Assembly: GCA_026225945.1 (NCBI GenBank)
Contig: JAMJFZ010000107.1
Location: 63,701,501 to 63,765,500, forward strand
DNA length: 64,000 nt
Direction of reading: 5' to 3'
DNA from: Cricetomys ansorgei
Lineage: Eukaryota > Chordata > Mammalia > Rodentia > Nesomyidae
Shown: piece after piece, positions 47,046 through 60,629 of the stretch
Position numbering within the stretch: the stretch's first letter is position 1
How the letters are laid out: each line of letters begins with the position of its first letter
Notes under the pieces: model-generated
The model's input: only the letters and a program-made list of their open reading frames with translations
Told to the model about the DNA's origin: nothing
The model's database searches: none
Position numbers and translations under genes: made by a program

Positions 47046-47440
47046 TCTTGCTGCATTGAAACACCGTGACCAGATAACAAGCTGGGGAGGAAAGGGTTTA
47101 TTTGGCTTACACTTCCACATTGTAGTCCATCAAGGAAGAAAGCCAGGACAGGAACTCAAACTGGGCTGGAACCTGGATGCAGGAGCTGATGCAGAGGCCA
47201 CGGAGGGGTGCTTCTTACTGGCTTGCTTCCCCTGGCTTGCTCAGCCTGCTTTCTTATAGAACCCAGGACCACCAGCCCACAATGGAACCACCCACAATGA
47301 GCTGGGCCCTCCCCTGTCAATCACTAATTAATAAAATGCCTTTCAGATGGATCTTAAGGAGGCATTTTCTCAGTCATGGTTCCCTCCTCTTAGATGACCC
47401 TAGCTTGTGTTGAGTGGATACCTTCTTCCCACCAGGCTGT
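47046..47440 (+). repeat. Dispersed murid repeat
   Basis: Complete-looking copy: head ctgcattgaaacaccgtgac, ggtttatttggcttacactt, body ctgatgcagaggccacggag and tail atgaccctagcttgtgttga. The same family occurs reversed at 59443-59850. Family name left open. Confidence 0.7.
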
Positions 47441-47589
47441 CAGGTGACAGCCTAAACACAGAGCAAGAACAACCAAGGGCCAGTCCAGACAGATTGTATA
47501 AATCCCCATTGTATACTCACAACGTAGAATACCTTTATCACTGTATAATATGTTTTAAAGTGCATTTCAAGTTGTTTATTATATTTTAG

Positions 47590-47765
47590 AACATTTTTCA
47601 TGTAGTTCAGGCTAGCCTGGAACGTCTGATCTCCCTGTGTTCATCAATGGAGTGCTGGGTTTACAAGTGTGCGCCACCACACTGGGGTTATTCAGTACTG
47701 GACATGTGCTCAGTCCTCAGCATGCTGGGTAAGCCTTCTACCGACTGAACCCCAGTCCAAGCCCT
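47590..47765 (-). repeat. B4 SINE, reverse orientation
   Basis: gtagttcaggctagcctgga, gggtttacaagtgtgcgcca and a reversed ID head (ccgactgaaccccagtccaa). Confidence 0.75.
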
Positions 47766-48222
47766 GTGTAATAATCTGGAGCTGGAAACTGGACCAACAG
47801 TGTAGGAATACCCTTTAACAGAGATGCAAAACTTCTTTGAAAGAGTGTTTGCGCATTTCAGATATGGAAGAGAAGAAGTACCTACAGCCTCTCCTACCTG
47901 CTGGAAACTGAGGTTTTGACAGACAACTCTGAAGTGACAGTTGGTAGGAAAGAATGAGAGGTTCCCCCAGGGAATCTTCAGCCGGGTCTTAGATCCAATC
48001 TAATACTTATAACCCATGAAAGATGCCTCTGGAGTCTGAAGGGATCGATTTAGAGGTACTCATGAGTGCCAAAAACAGCATTAATTTTTCACCTCTATTC
48101 TATACATTTTCTCATAGTATTAAATGAAAGTATTTTGGGTCCTGAACACACTGGGCTTAGTATATCAATGCTGATTGTTTTTCAAGGCCGACAGAAGGGC
48201 CACGCGTCTATACCAATATCTA

Positions 48223-48236
48223 CCACAAGAGGGCGC
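48223..48236 (+). promoter_or_regulatory. CTCF-like motif
   Basis: CCACAAGAGGGCGC matches the CTCF core at 13 of 14 positions, in a locally GC-rich spot with several CpG. It lies 3.2 kb past the end of Spag11. Motif evidence only. Confidence 0.35.
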
Positions 48237-49465
48237 GCCGCCATTGCTAATGCCTTAAATTTTGTTTTGTTTTGAATTTTTATTTTATTTTCCCCAATGA
48301 AGTTGGTCTCATGGTTGAGAAAAATCCCCTGGGATTGCCGCAGGATTCGGAATTAACAGCACTTCTAGTCTGATTTTTTTGGTACTAACTAGTGTTTCCT
48401 TCTCTGCCCTGCACAAGGTAGCCATTCACTCTATGGAGTAGAAATGAATTCAGTTCCAACTGATCCATCAGGATGTTTATTTAAAGCATCTGTGAATCTG
48501 CTGTTCTGGTGTAGAGTTCAGCCAAAGCTGCAGATAACAGATTGAGAGCCCGCCTGTGTCCTGAGTCCTGCCCTGGTCTCCGGTGGCTGTGACCCCAGCA
48601 GCCAGGAGGCTGGTCCATGGCAACAGGAGCCAAGAGTTCAGAGCCAGCTCAGCACAGGGTCTGTGGGCTCTTACCAGCCCTGGCCAGCAGCAGAGCTGTG
48701 TGGCACAGATGCCTCCTTAGAGGGATTATAGCAGACCCTGGAAACTTCGTAGCTGTGCATGCAAGCAGAGGTCAGTTATAGCCTTCACTGTAGCTGCCCT
48801 CAAGACCGACACATTTTCTTCTGAGATTTACCTACCCTGTTCCTGTGCCAGGCCCTTGCAGTAGTGGTCAGAGCAGCTGAGAAGTGTTATGGATATATGT
48901 AGTTGAGTCTGGCGGGGCCCCTCTATTGACCCCAAAAGCAGCTGAGATGCTCCTGGTTGGGGTGTGGGACATGAGGCTGCTCCTTAGAAGTAGGAAGACC
49001 AGGCTTTACGTAGTCAGCATTGTCAAATCCTCAGAGCTTGCGTGAGAGGTTCCGTTAACCTCACTTACCTCTACCTCTAGCTCCGGCTCTGGCTTCCTCT
49101 CCTGCGATGACCCAGTAAGCTGTAAGGAGAGGTGCTCTCTTGCTGTTCACACACTTGTCAGATGCGGCCTTCACAGTCACCCTTCTCTGTCCCTCTCCCC
49201 ACACCACTGCTAAGCAGGGTCGGTTGCTTTGTCTCCTTGTTCCTTGTGCCCTTCTGGGCATCCCTGTTACAGGACACGGCCTTCTGGTCCCGGGTGGCTA
49301 TAGAGTCGGGTGGTTATAAACTCACACATTTATACTTAACTAACCAAGCAAGAAAATAAATGTGAATTACGTGAATCGATTAATCCAAATCTCAAACACA
49401 GGCTTCCTCGGATACTCTACAGGTATTTTTTGTTTTGTTTTTTTTTCTCAACTATGGGCTGGTGC
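48237..49465. other. Gene-free stretch
   Basis: Unique-looking DNA without a recognisable exon or repeat; a TG microsatellite follows. Confidence 0.4.
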
Positions 49466-49517
49466 GTGTGTGCGTGTGCGTGTGTGTGTGCGTATGTGTG
49501 TGTGTGTGTGTGTGTAG
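49466..49517 (+). repeat. (TG)n microsatellite
   Basis: About 50 bases of TG with a few CG/TA interruptions. Confidence 0.9.
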
Positions 49518-50039
49518 CAACGCCCTTAGCACATCTGAGGTCCAGACTGTCTTCTGCCTCAGTCTCTCCCAAGTTGGCTGTATTCTTCTCCTCTTCTCTT
49601 CTAGCTCCAGCCAGAACGTTGGGATGGGGTTCTTCTTTGCTCTCCCCTCAGTGGGGCTCAGTACCCAATCCACTTCCCGGGGAGCAAGTGGGATTTGCAG
49701 AGCACGGCTCACACCCACGGGAGGTGGTGTGACAGAGGGCACGGGAAGGACTACAGGGCACACTTGAATCCTGAGCCTCTGCCTGGGACACCTGCTTCCC
49801 ACAGTGTCACACAGCACCCTCTGCCCATCCACCAGAGTTCCAGACGAGAAGGGGACCTGGGAGGTCACTGAGTAAAACTGTTCTCTCTGAGCTAAAATTC
49901 CTGAGTCTCTGTCTTGAGCCCTCGTAGGCTGTATAGAAGACTCCCCGCCCCCGTAATGTAGGTGTGAGTCTTGCAGCTGTTGATTATGAATGACTATGAA
50001 TGCAACTTAGTGAAAGGTAGTTTTGCTGAGTTTCGTTTC

Positions 50040-50192
50040 TGGGGAGAGGTATGGCAGCATTTTGCTATGTAGCTCAGGCTGGCCCACTACTTACTGTATG
50101 GCCCGGGATGACCTTGAACTCACTCATGATCTTTCTGCTTCAGCCTCTGGCTTGCTGTAATTACAAACCTGCGCCACCATGTTCAGGCTAAG
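50040..50192 (-). repeat. B1 SINE, reverse orientation
   Basis: tgctatgtagctcaggctgg, gatgaccttgaactcactca and tacaaacctgcgccaccatg in order. Confidence 0.8.
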
Positions 50193-50496
50193 GTTAGAGT
50201 ATTGGATTGAACGCGTGGGTGAATCACTTTTCTATCTAACGGTTAGAGTTTCTTATTTCAAATAAGACACAGTGAGTGCTTGTGATTGTCTTACACGCAT
50301 AAATATGAGTATCATAAAGTTACAGCGATTCACATTTGCACAGGGTCATTCTCTGCACCAGTGCAATCTTAGATTTTTAAGCCACAATGAGTGAACTAGT
50401 CCCTCATGCAAGCGCCATGTCTGTGACCTCTGAAAGTCAGCTGACCACTCTAGACTCAGTCAGCCAGCTCCCCCTCAGCTCTTAGAACCCTTAGAT

Positions 50497-50714
50497 CACT
50501 AGTCTTCAACCTGCAGGTCACGACCCCTTTGGGGTCAAATGACCTTTTCACAGAGGTCACCTAAGACCATCCTACATCTCAGATACATCGTGATTCATAA
50601 CAGAGGCAAAATTAGTTATGAAGAAGCAATAAAAATAATTGTATAATTGGGGGTCACCACAACATGAGGAACTATATTAGAGGGTTGCAGCATTAAGAAG
50701 GTTGAGAACCACAG
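50497..50714. mobile_element. hAT-type MITE (URR1-like)
   Basis: Inverted ends (tcttcaacctgcaggtcacg ... gaaggttgagaaccaca) around ccctttggggtcaaatgacc and attgggggtcaccacaacat, the pattern of the rodent URR1 non-autonomous hAT-Charlie family. No coding capacity. Confidence 0.7.
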
Positions 50715-50719
50715 CCTTA

Positions 50720-52020
50720 GATAAACATAAAGACTTAAGGGTCCATCCCATCATCTGTCCCCAATGGTGGCTTACTACCATGCAATCTCACTCATTAATA
50801 ATGCTATGTTGGGAGAGATTACCACATTAGCCCTACCAGACACTTCTTCAAACCAAATCCTACCTCATAATGCTGAGATGCAATCATCCCTCATATCTCT
50901 CTTGGAGCCAGGAGGTGATAGACGGGTGAGATACACACTTATACAACAAGAAACTCAAAGCGCTCCCTCTGGGAACCAGAAGCTGGACACTTTACCAGCA
51001 ATGTCAAAACAGCTCAAAGGGTCAAGATTCCTTATTTGGAACTGCGTTCAGAATCCCCACCACATAACATGCCTTCAAAGGTCATGCATAGAAGGTGGTT
51101 CAGGAGGACCGTACATTTCTCTTCCAAAGGAATTCGGGACTCTGAAAGTTCAGAGGGCTACCCTCAGTGCTCTGCCACTTCCCTCACCCTAGGGAGAAAC
51201 AAATCTTTATCACAGTCCACAGACAACGAACGGATCTCTAAAGTCCTGACTCATCAGGTGTCCGGAGGCCAGGCGAACGAGCCAGGTCACCAAGCTTCCT
51301 CCTGTGAGATGCTCGGGGTCTATTAGATCACACTAGATTACAGGTGGCTCCACAGGTGACCCCGCTGGAGGTTGTCATGAATCTCACCTGCTTGGAAACG
51401 TGCTTCCTCCAGCTGAGTCTGAGAATTCACAAGGAATGTTCTTCCCATTGGCGGGGCAGCCAGGGGTTGGTAGTTTCTATATGACACACAGGGAGACAAC
51501 TCAGGGGACAAAAATCATCAGCGTATCTGGCTCAAGACATTGTGAAACCCAGATCAGTTCTACCCAGCTTCCAGGTGCAGATGAATTCCGGCAGGAATGC
51601 CCGAAAGACCAGGCAGCCTTCCAAGGCACACCCGGCTGCAGCCTTGTGTCGCCGTGACAAAACACTGGGGATAATTAGCTTTTGTACATTATTTTTTAAT
51701 TAGCATGTGGGTTTTCATTATGACATTTTTGGACAAAGTGTATGTTAGTGATTCTCTCCTCTCCTCTCCCCGCCCCCTGATTCCCCCTTGTAACTGCCCT
51801 CTTAGTGTCTCCTCCTCCTTCACATCCCATGTGTCCCTTTGACAACCTCATCCTTCCTCGTAACCTATACTTATTCTCTTGGTCCCTTTTTCTGGTTTTA
51901 GCTGCTAGAGGGAAACATAAGGAGTACACCCAAGAGAATCAGCCTTTAAAGAGAAAGGGGCTATTTGGACTCACACATTCGTAAGTCCTCTGACCTGAGG
52001 CTTTGATATTTTGGATCCTA
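50720..52020. other. Gene-free stretch with an open but unrecognised frame
   Basis: A 142-codon frame at 50764-51192 has no family resemblance, no splice context and no conserved motif; treated as chance. Confidence 0.4.
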
Positions 52021-52023
52021 TTG

Positions 52024-52172
52024 TAAGAGACAACTTGGAAGAGGAGGGGAGGAGAGGAAGAGGACAGAGAAAAAGAGAAGAGGAGGAGGAAGAGAGGAAT
52101 AGGAGGAATAGGATAAAGAGGAAGAGGAAGAGGAGGAAGAGGAGGGAGAGGAGGGAGAGGAGGAGGAGAAAG
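52024..52172 (+). repeat. Purine-only tract (GGA/GAA)n
   Basis: Almost 150 bases of A and G on the plus strand with few breaks. Confidence 0.9.
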
Positions 52173-52841
52173 GAGAAGCAATGAGGACCGCCACAGTCTC
52201 CTCAGAGGCATGACTCCCATGGTAAGAACTTCTCATTAGGCTCTATTTCCCAACGGGTCCACTATCTCCTGACAGCATCACTCTGGGCACTGGGCCTTCA
52301 GGACATTCCACCTCTGAGGTGGGAAGCACTAATTACTTGTGGCTTATCTAAACCACTTTCTGTTCCAGTTTCTGTGTTAAGCGCTTCCCACAAACATACA
52401 TGTACATGTCCACAGTACGGATAAGACGCCTAAGTTCTGAATTTCAGACATATGAAGTCACCCACAGACACAGAGCGTCTCTACAAGGAAGCTCAGTTCT
52501 AATCCTTCAGGAGTCAGCAGAGACGTTTACATGTTGAAATCGATTTAACACACCTCATATTTTGAATGCAGCATACTAGTTTATTTATGTATTGTCTACT
52601 GTTGTGATAACAGTGGCAGAGCTGAGTAGCTGTAAGTCACATGTGACAATAAAGCTTAAAATATTTAGCTCTTTGCAGAGAGAAAAAAGCCATAACTTGA
52701 GGTATGTGATTCATAACTGGGCGGGCTTGCTGGTGCTCAGTAGATATAAATCAGTCAGCAGATTACCTACAGTTTCTGTATGTTTAAGAGAAGAATCCAA
52801 GTTTAAATCTCACTGCTGCTGGACAGAATACATTGTCATAC

Positions 52842-52842
<1 letters not shown>

Positions 52843-52874
<32 letters not shown>
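52843..52874 (+). repeat. (CA)16 microsatellite
   Basis: Thirty-two bases of CA. Confidence 0.95.
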
Positions 52875-52876
<2 letters not shown>

Positions 52877-54062
52877 AAAAAAAAGGAAGACATATGCCTA
52901 TGACCCTGAGGAAGCCAATGGCGGGATTAGATGGGCTCCTAGTCCAACACTGTCTCTTAAAGCATATTCTTCTTATCGAATAAAATTTAGGGATTATGGT
53001 GTCTGTGCACAATGTTCCTCCTCCTGTCCAGATCTTCCTTAAGAGTTGGTGGTCATGAGAATCATTATGGGCACACATGAGTGGAAGCCTGTGAACTGTG
53101 AAATATGTCTCACATATGTGCATGGTTCTGAGGAACAGGTTGTCATTATGTAGATTCTAGAGACAGAGAAATGGATGGGAGCATGGGTTAGGAAGTCAAG
53201 CAGGACTGTGCAGCTCATGAAGCAGCAGAAAGGGAGGAAAGCAGCTCTTCCGTCTCCCTTTGGTGGGTGTATGTGGAAGGACATTGAGACTTCTACCATA
53301 CTTTGGGAGTTTCTAGATTTGCAAGGCTGGCAATGAGCCTGGAAAGTGACCTCAAGGTATTCCAGAGCAAGAGCCAAGGGTCTTCTGTCCTATCTTGGAA
53401 GAAAATAGGGGCCAGAAAGAAAAAATAGTGGCCCATGAACATGGGAGAGACTTTTCTGTTGCAGCCTGCCAATAGGCGCATTAGCAACTGACTTTAACCC
53501 AGACTCTCCATGCTCACTCAGAAGCCTGTTCTCCCTGACCTGTGAGCTTTCAAAGAGGACTTGAGCCCTCTTTTTTTGTTTGTAAGACTATATTTGAAGA
53601 CACAAAAGAACTAGAACACAGACCGTCTGGTATATGCCTGCCACAGGAACTGAGCCAATGGGAACACAGGCAAGAACACGGTCACTTTGTCTGTCTCATG
53701 TCTTGGGGATTCCCTAAGTATCTGTCTTGGCAGTTATGTCTAAATTCCCCAACATGGCCTCTGAGACTCCTTGTGTCAAACTTGCTGAGCTCAGCTAGCT
53801 ATTCCCATGGAAAGCTTTAATCAGCTCAAGATTTCTTAACTTTCATACCATTTATTTCCCAGATTTTGTGCCCCTGTTTCCCATGCCCAGTGCATTTCTA
53901 AACTTTACAATGCATTGGCCAGGCACCCTCTTTAACCTCCTCCCTCAGTGGCTGGTCTATACCTAAAGCAGCCATCTGTCATCTGGCCCAGCTGCCAGCC
54001 ACCCAGAACACCCAGAGTTGCCTGTCTTCTTACATCCTAAGCTGTGAGTCTATTTTATACAG

Positions 54063-54208
54063 TTTGAAAGAAGAAAGAAAGGGAATGAGAGAAGGAGGAG
54101 ATGGAAGGAAGGGAGGGAAGGAGGGAAGGAGGGAGGAAGGAAAGAAGGAAGGAAAAGGGAGCAAGGGAATCAGAGAGGGGATGAGAAGGAAAGAAGAAAG
54201 GGTAGGAG
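54063..54208 (+). repeat. Purine-only tract (GGAA/GGGA)n
   Basis: About 145 bases of A and G, mostly ggaaggga units. Confidence 0.9.
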
Positions 54209-57090
54209 TTAAAAAACATACACACAAGCCAGACTGGCATCCAGAAGATGACTTAGATAGGACCCTCCAGAATATGGGGCGAGTCAAGGGGCCCTGTTGT
54301 CCCACCTGTGCTCACATTGGCTCACTTCTAGCAGTAGAATGAGGGAACCTAAGGAAGAAAGGCCAGGTGTCCAGGCAGCAAACAGAAGGGAGGGACAGCT
54401 AAGGAGGAAACTCAGACTCTATGGAGGGTGGACCAGGATGTAGGTTACTATGTGGAAACAGAAAAAATTGGAAAATTTCAAAAGCTGATGTCCTTGAAGG
54501 AAAACATTTCTGCTTCCTTGTGTGCTTCTATCTTCTTCCTCTATAGAGAGAGTGTCTCTCTAGCCCATTCCTTTCACAAACCCTGTGTCTACCTGCACCC
54601 CAGGTGAGGAAAGCTCTGTGGATATCAGCAGCTCAGGTGCAATTCACCCCGTGAGGCAGAAAGGGATCTGAAGGGAGGCTATTGGTGAGTCAACCCTGGG
54701 CTTCCTAGAATCCACATCTGCCAAACCAGTTAGTAGCAAGAAATCACGATGACTCACTCCTGTGGCTGCAATGCGTGGTGCTGGGCATGGTGTACATCAC
54801 AGGTGATCATCAACACAGGAACCAGAAAGGGTCTCATTTCACTGTTGCCTTTGGTGTGCTGTCACAGGGAGGAGGCTTGAGGAACACAGATTCTTCCTTC
54901 CAGTTACTAGGTAAGGCTTGTCTCTCTGTCAGATGCATGTCCTCACCCTGAAGGAATCTGCTTCCTCTAATGCTATGATGCTCAGCCCCATCCTCACAAC
55001 TTTGAAAAGTACCACAATGGCTAAGTCCCCTCATATGGGTCTGGTGAAGCTGGTGTAGCTCCTGGATTGTTTTTTATCAAGATGCTGGGAAGGTGATTAT
55101 TTTGTATCTAGAGTTGACAGCCATCACCTACACTACAGATCCTGGTTCCTCTCGAACAGCCCATGAGCCCTGTCACACCGGTGCCATCACTTACAAGCAG
55201 CAGCTCACAGAGGACAAGGATAATCATCCCTCATTGCCTCCTGTCCTCAAACCCCTAACACACGTGATGTGTTAGATGCAAACAGAAATGTCTTCAGCGT
55301 TTCCTCAGAGAAGGCAAAAATACTAAAGTCAAAATTTGTGATTTTCTCATATTCTAAAAGGAAATACACCTTCTCAGGCTCCCTAAGAAGCTGATTTTCC
55401 AAGTGGTGCCTTGTGTGCTCCAGGCTCAGTCCTGCCCCAAAACCATGCCCTCATCTACCTGCTTTCCTTCTCTTGGAGATTCCATTCCTGACCCTATTCA
55501 TTGATGCCAATCAGGGACTCTTTCAAATGATTGCACCGGACCACCCACCACGAGCAGCAGCAAGATATTTGTGGGTATGTAGTGATGACTAGGGAGAAAG
55601 AATGTGGCAGGGACAGGCTTTTCATGGCATTCTGTCTAGAATGGCAACGGTCCAACCCCTCAGGTTTCCTTCTACGTGCTTTCTAACATGAGTGCAGGTA
55701 AACTTGTCTCTTGAGATTATAAACTTGTCCCAGTCCTTAGGACAGGTGTCTCTGGCTTTCAGGAGAGCGCAGTTGTAATGGCGGGGATGAAGGAAATTGT
55801 TCCCTCGTTGCTAAGATGTTTCTCACTTCCCAAAGCCTTAGAGATGCATTTAATATCTTCCCCATCTCTGCCTTCTGTCTGCCGAGGCACTGTTATTTTC
55901 CCTTTGTATTTAAGGTGGTGATGCTGGGTTTTTCTAGTCAGGATCCAAGGAAATGGTTGCGTCTTCCTGAGGAAGGTGAGCAGAGGAAGTTCAGACATTC
56001 AGAAAAAGAGTAAATAAAATGTAGGGTATGAAAATAATCTGCCATCTTATTTATTTACCTAAATTGGAATAAAATATATAGAAAGATAACATACAGAAAT
56101 GAAGATGGATGTAAAAATAAAGGCCTTTCCCCTCTGGCTGACTGTTCTTCATGATAGGAGAAACTCCATAGTATTCTCATGCCACTTCTGGTTCAATGAA
56201 TGGGCAGAGATCCAGAGAGGTGCCAGGCTGTCCGTTACCACCCCCACAGCCTTCTCCTTAAAAGGCAGACCTAAGTATATTTTTGAGAAGAGCTGAAACA
56301 TTCACTGGGTCTTGCCAATTCTTCCCTCTATGGTTCTCATATCAAAGACATGGTCCAGAGCAGAGTCTGACAGCTTAGGCACTTCTGTTAGAGAGAAAAA
56401 CCCTCCACAGGCCATGCTAAGGATGTGGTGTAGGCCCATTCATGTGTGTGCAATGGTCTCACAGAGACTCAGAGCGTAGTTTGTATGACAGTTGGGCCTT
56501 TTCTCAATTCCATAGTGGATATCATATGTTATTTGTAATCATTTCTGGTGATCTGTATAGATATTGTCTTTTTGTTTGTCTTCTTGGGTGCATGAGAAAA
56601 CAAAGCCCTGAGTCCTATATTCCCCTTACTTTTTAAAATATAGAAACTGTTTTAAACTTAGACACTTGAAGACAAATATTATTAAGAACAACTAGTTCCC
56701 AGAGGGCAAATGAAAGGAACTTCACCAGATAATGAAAATCACACACAATATTTACAACAGTACTTTAGAAATGTTTACAAGTAAATATAATATAGAAGAT
56801 GAGTTAGACAGTTGTAGAAACGAAGACCAGGAGAATAAGCTCGGTAAGAAGTTGTCGCATTTCAAAGCCAATGGAATAAATGGATGGACTTGAGAGTTAG
56901 AGATATTTAAAAGAAAGAAGCCAAAGTTGATATCACGATTAAGCTTGAGTTAAGGAAGCAATAAAAAAGCGGGCTGTAAGACTGCCTGGCTTCTAGTCAG
57001 GGGGCAGGGTGGGTGAGGGTACCATTAGTGAAGAGAATTAGTTGTCACACTTGGCATGGTCTGGAGAGCCAGGATGAAGACACCCGACAT
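54209..57090. other. Gene-free stretch
   Basis: No exon, defensin motif or nameable repeat found on either strand. Confidence 0.4.
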
Positions 57091-57094
57091 TTTT

Positions 57095-57600
57095 GTTGTT
57101 TGATAATCTCATATATGCATAGAATATATTTTAATCAAATACATTCCCACCCCCTGCAATTCCCACCCTATTTCCCCACTATAATTCCCTCTCAATTTCA
57201 TATGTTCCTTAAAAAAACAAAACAAAACTGAATGCACTTAGTGTTGCCAGCATGCGCATAGGTAAAGGGCCATTTATTGGAACATGGGTAATCTCTCATG
57301 AGCCCCAACCCTGAAGGTAACTGACACTCCCTCCCCAAGTAGCCACCAATTGCCTGTAGCACGTCTTCGTCTTGAGGCATAACTCAGTGACTGCCTCCCC
57401 CACGAATGCTGGGATTTTTATGTGACTTGATCGTGCACAGTCCTTGTGAAAGCAGTCATAGCTGTTTTTAACACGCTCAAACTAGCTTAAGAATTTGAAG
57501 CTTCGCAGCGATGCAGTGCTTTTGACATAGCCTCCAGGATCACATCTGACCCAGCAGGGGCTGGCTCCTGACTCTTAAGACTGAAATAAAGTGAGACTTC
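57095..57600 (-). repeat. Rodent L1 (Lx-type) 3' UTR fragment, reverse orientation
   Basis: cagcatgcgcataggtaaag, ggaacatgggtaatctctca and gtgacttgatcgtgcacagt follow the order of the rodent L1 3' UTR read backwards. Confidence 0.6.
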
Positions 57601-58112
57601 ATATAAGGTTGTCCCAAGGACATTCTTCTACACACCTAGCAGGGACAGGCTCATGCTCAGTGGGACAAATGTACAGATGCCTCTTTGTTTATGCTGCTAC
57701 TCTCTACCAGATCCTCCAACTGCATTTCACAACCCAGCCCCAGAGAGACCTCACCATGAAACAGTTCTTGGCAACAGCCAGCACATCTCTCTCTCAGAGA
57801 GAAACTCTGAGAGAAGATGCCTTGGCCAGGAGATTTAAAGACATAAATGTCTCTGATAAGGTGATCTTGAAGCCAACTCATTCCTGGGCTGGTGAATGGA
57901 ATCAAGGAAATCATGTATCCAAAAGCTAAAGGTGGGACTCCAGGAATTATTTTGTTTAACTTTTAATTGCAATGTGTTTTAATTGAAATACAGTTTCATA
58001 ACTTTCCACTTGACCTTCCTCCCTCCAAACCGCCCCCCCAGTTACTTTCCCTCAAACCCTGCTTTCAGGTTGGTAGCCTCTTTTTCTTTGTTTACTACTT
58101 TTACTATATATT

Positions 58113-58175
58113 ACATATATATGTGTATGTGTGTATGTGTGTATATGTGTATGTGTGTGTGTGTGTGTGTCTGTA
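58113..58175 (+). repeat. (TG)n/(TA)n microsatellite
   Basis: atatgtgtatgtgtgtatgt repeats inside the L1 3' UTR. Confidence 0.9.
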
Positions 58176-59442
58176 AGTATACATAAATACAGCTTTCTGA
58201 ATCTGGTGCTGTGTATGTGGTTTCAAGTTGACCACTCTGCTTTATAATAACTAATAAGGGGGCTCATCCCTCAGAGAGGCTAATTCTCTTTCTCCCGGCA
58301 GTCATTGGTTGTCTACTGCTCTTTGTCTAGTGAAGAGACCCCAAGAGAGTTTCCCCCTTCCACTGATACTGATATTTCCATTGTTCTGGTCTTGTTTGTG
58401 TAGCCATTTCTATAAGAGACTATTTGACAGCAGACTTCCTGGTATTCTGAGTCTTTCAATCTTATAGACCTCTCTTCTGAGATGTTCCTCAACATCACAT
58501 GCAGTAGCGTGATATAGAAGTATCCCTTAGGACTGGACTCCATATAATCTCTGCACTGTGTCCGGTTGTGGTTTTCTGTGATGGTCTCCATTTGTTGTAA
58601 AGAAAGGCTTCGTCGATTAGGGGTGCCAGTTGCACTTATCTGTGAGCATAAGAGTAAGACTTAAAATGTATGCTGGTCTAGCAAAGTGGCAGTAGTAGAT
58701 ATTTTTCCTAAGGTCTGTGACCTCACTAGCCCCATGAAGCTGGTTAGATTTCCAATATCAGTCACAATTTCTTCCTGTCAAGTAGGCCTTAAAGTCTAAT
58801 TAGACTGCTATTGGTTCTTTCCTACATGTGAGTGGACTCATTGCACATTTATGCATATCCCGCTATGCTGGTAATTGTCATGGTCCATAGGTGTTGCAGC
58901 TGGGTAACTGCTTCCCTCCACTGGTAGCTTGTATAGTATTTTCCGGAACCACAGAGGATAGAGCACAGAAAAGAGGCTTACAGGTCAGATCCAGCTTTAA
59001 CCATCCAAGTCCTCCTGTGTCCTAAGTATGTGGTATCATCAGAAATAGGAGGCCATCCTCAACCCCTGAGAAGACAACCAAGGCCTACTTAGGTAATCCA
59101 TATTTCTTGGGAATCACTTAGACTACCCTCACGAATCATTTGAAATCAGGTTTCTCGTGCCTAAGGTTTTTATAAGTCTATGGATCTTATGAGGAGCATT
59201 ATCAGCCCAAGTGGCTTATATGTAATATAATTTTATGTAAATACAAAATAGTATGATTCCTTGAGGATTTATCAGACAGCCCTGGTTTTGTAAGTTTCTC
59301 ATGCCTCCCTCTCTTTGTGTATTGCTCTCCTTCCCTCCTACCCGATTGGAGCCCCATTCATGTTACTTTATTTTCCTTTCCCTCCAAACTCCCGTCCACA
59401 CGCAGTATTTTTATACTTTCCTAGTTTCTATGGTTACTCCAG

Positions 59443-59850
59443 TACACTGTACTGGCTAGGTTTCTGTCAACTTGACGCAAGATAGAGTCATCGAAGAGCA
59501 GAGAGCCTCAATTGAGGAAACGCCTCCTCAGCTGGCTGTAGGCAAGCCTGAAGGGTTTTTTTTTTAAATTAGTGATTTATGAAAGAGTGCCCAGTCCATT
59601 GTGCATGGTGCACCCCTGGGTCCTGGGTCCAGAAAACAGACTGACAAAGCAAGGAGGGGCAAGTCAGTTAGTAGCTCGCCTCTGTGACCTCTGCATCAAC
59701 TTCTGGCTTGGAGTTCTCGCCCTGCTTGAGTTTCCTGACTTCCTTTGATGATGAACCGTGATGTGGAAGCATAAGCTGAATAAACCCTTTCCTCCTCAAG
59801 TTGCTTTGGTCATGGTGTTTCATCATAGCAATAGTGACCTTAACTAAAAC
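59443..59850 (-). repeat. Dispersed murid repeat inserted in L1
   Basis: Same family as 47046-47440, reversed: ggtttctgtcaacttgacgc ... gtcatggtgtttcatcatag. L1 sequence continues on both sides. Confidence 0.7.
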
Positions 59851-60380
59851 ACTTCCGTCTGAGAATCTAAAGGTAGCAACTGCTGATGAGAGAGATCATG
59901 TGGCATTTGTCTTTCTGGATCTGGGTTGCCTTACTCTATGTAATTTCTTCTAGGTCCACCCATTTACCTGCAATTTTCATAATCTTATTTTTCTTTGCAG
60001 CAGAATAGTATTCCATTGTGCCATCTTTTCGTTACACATTCATTTTACTGAAGGACCTGTAGGTCATCTCCATTCCCTAGCTGTTGTGAATAGAGCAACA
60101 ACAAAAATGTCTGAGCAAATACCTGTGGAGCAGGATATTAGATCATTTTGTCATATGTCAAGGAGTGGTATACCTGGGTCCTACGGTAGTTTTATTTTTT
60201 TGAGGGTTCTCTACACTGATTTCCATGTGGCTCTACCAATTTGCATTCCCCACAATAGTGAATGGGGTTCCCTCTCCCCACATCCCTTCCAGCATTCATT
60301 CTTGGTTTGGTTGACCTTGGCCATTATGACTAGGGTGAGATGAAATCTCAAAGTTGATTTGAGTTTTCACAGTTACTAAG

Positions 60381-60574
60381 TATCTTAGTCACTTTTCTGT
60401 AACTGTGAAGAGATACCGTGACCAAGGCAACTTATAAAAAGAAAAGTTTATTGGGCTTACAGTTTAAGAGAATGAGTCCATGATCATTGTGGCAGGACAC
60501 ATGGCAACAGACAAGCAGGCGTGGCTCTACAGGAGCTCACAGTAGCTGTGAGCTCACATCTTATTCACAAGGAC

Positions 60575-60629
<55 letters not shown>

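Noticed and set aside
50764..51192. 142-codon open frame
   Set aside because: No domain or signal; directly next to a MITE, no conservation evidence.
52018..52236. Ser/Pro/Leu-rich frames
   Set aside because: Translation of the purine tract on the opposite strand.
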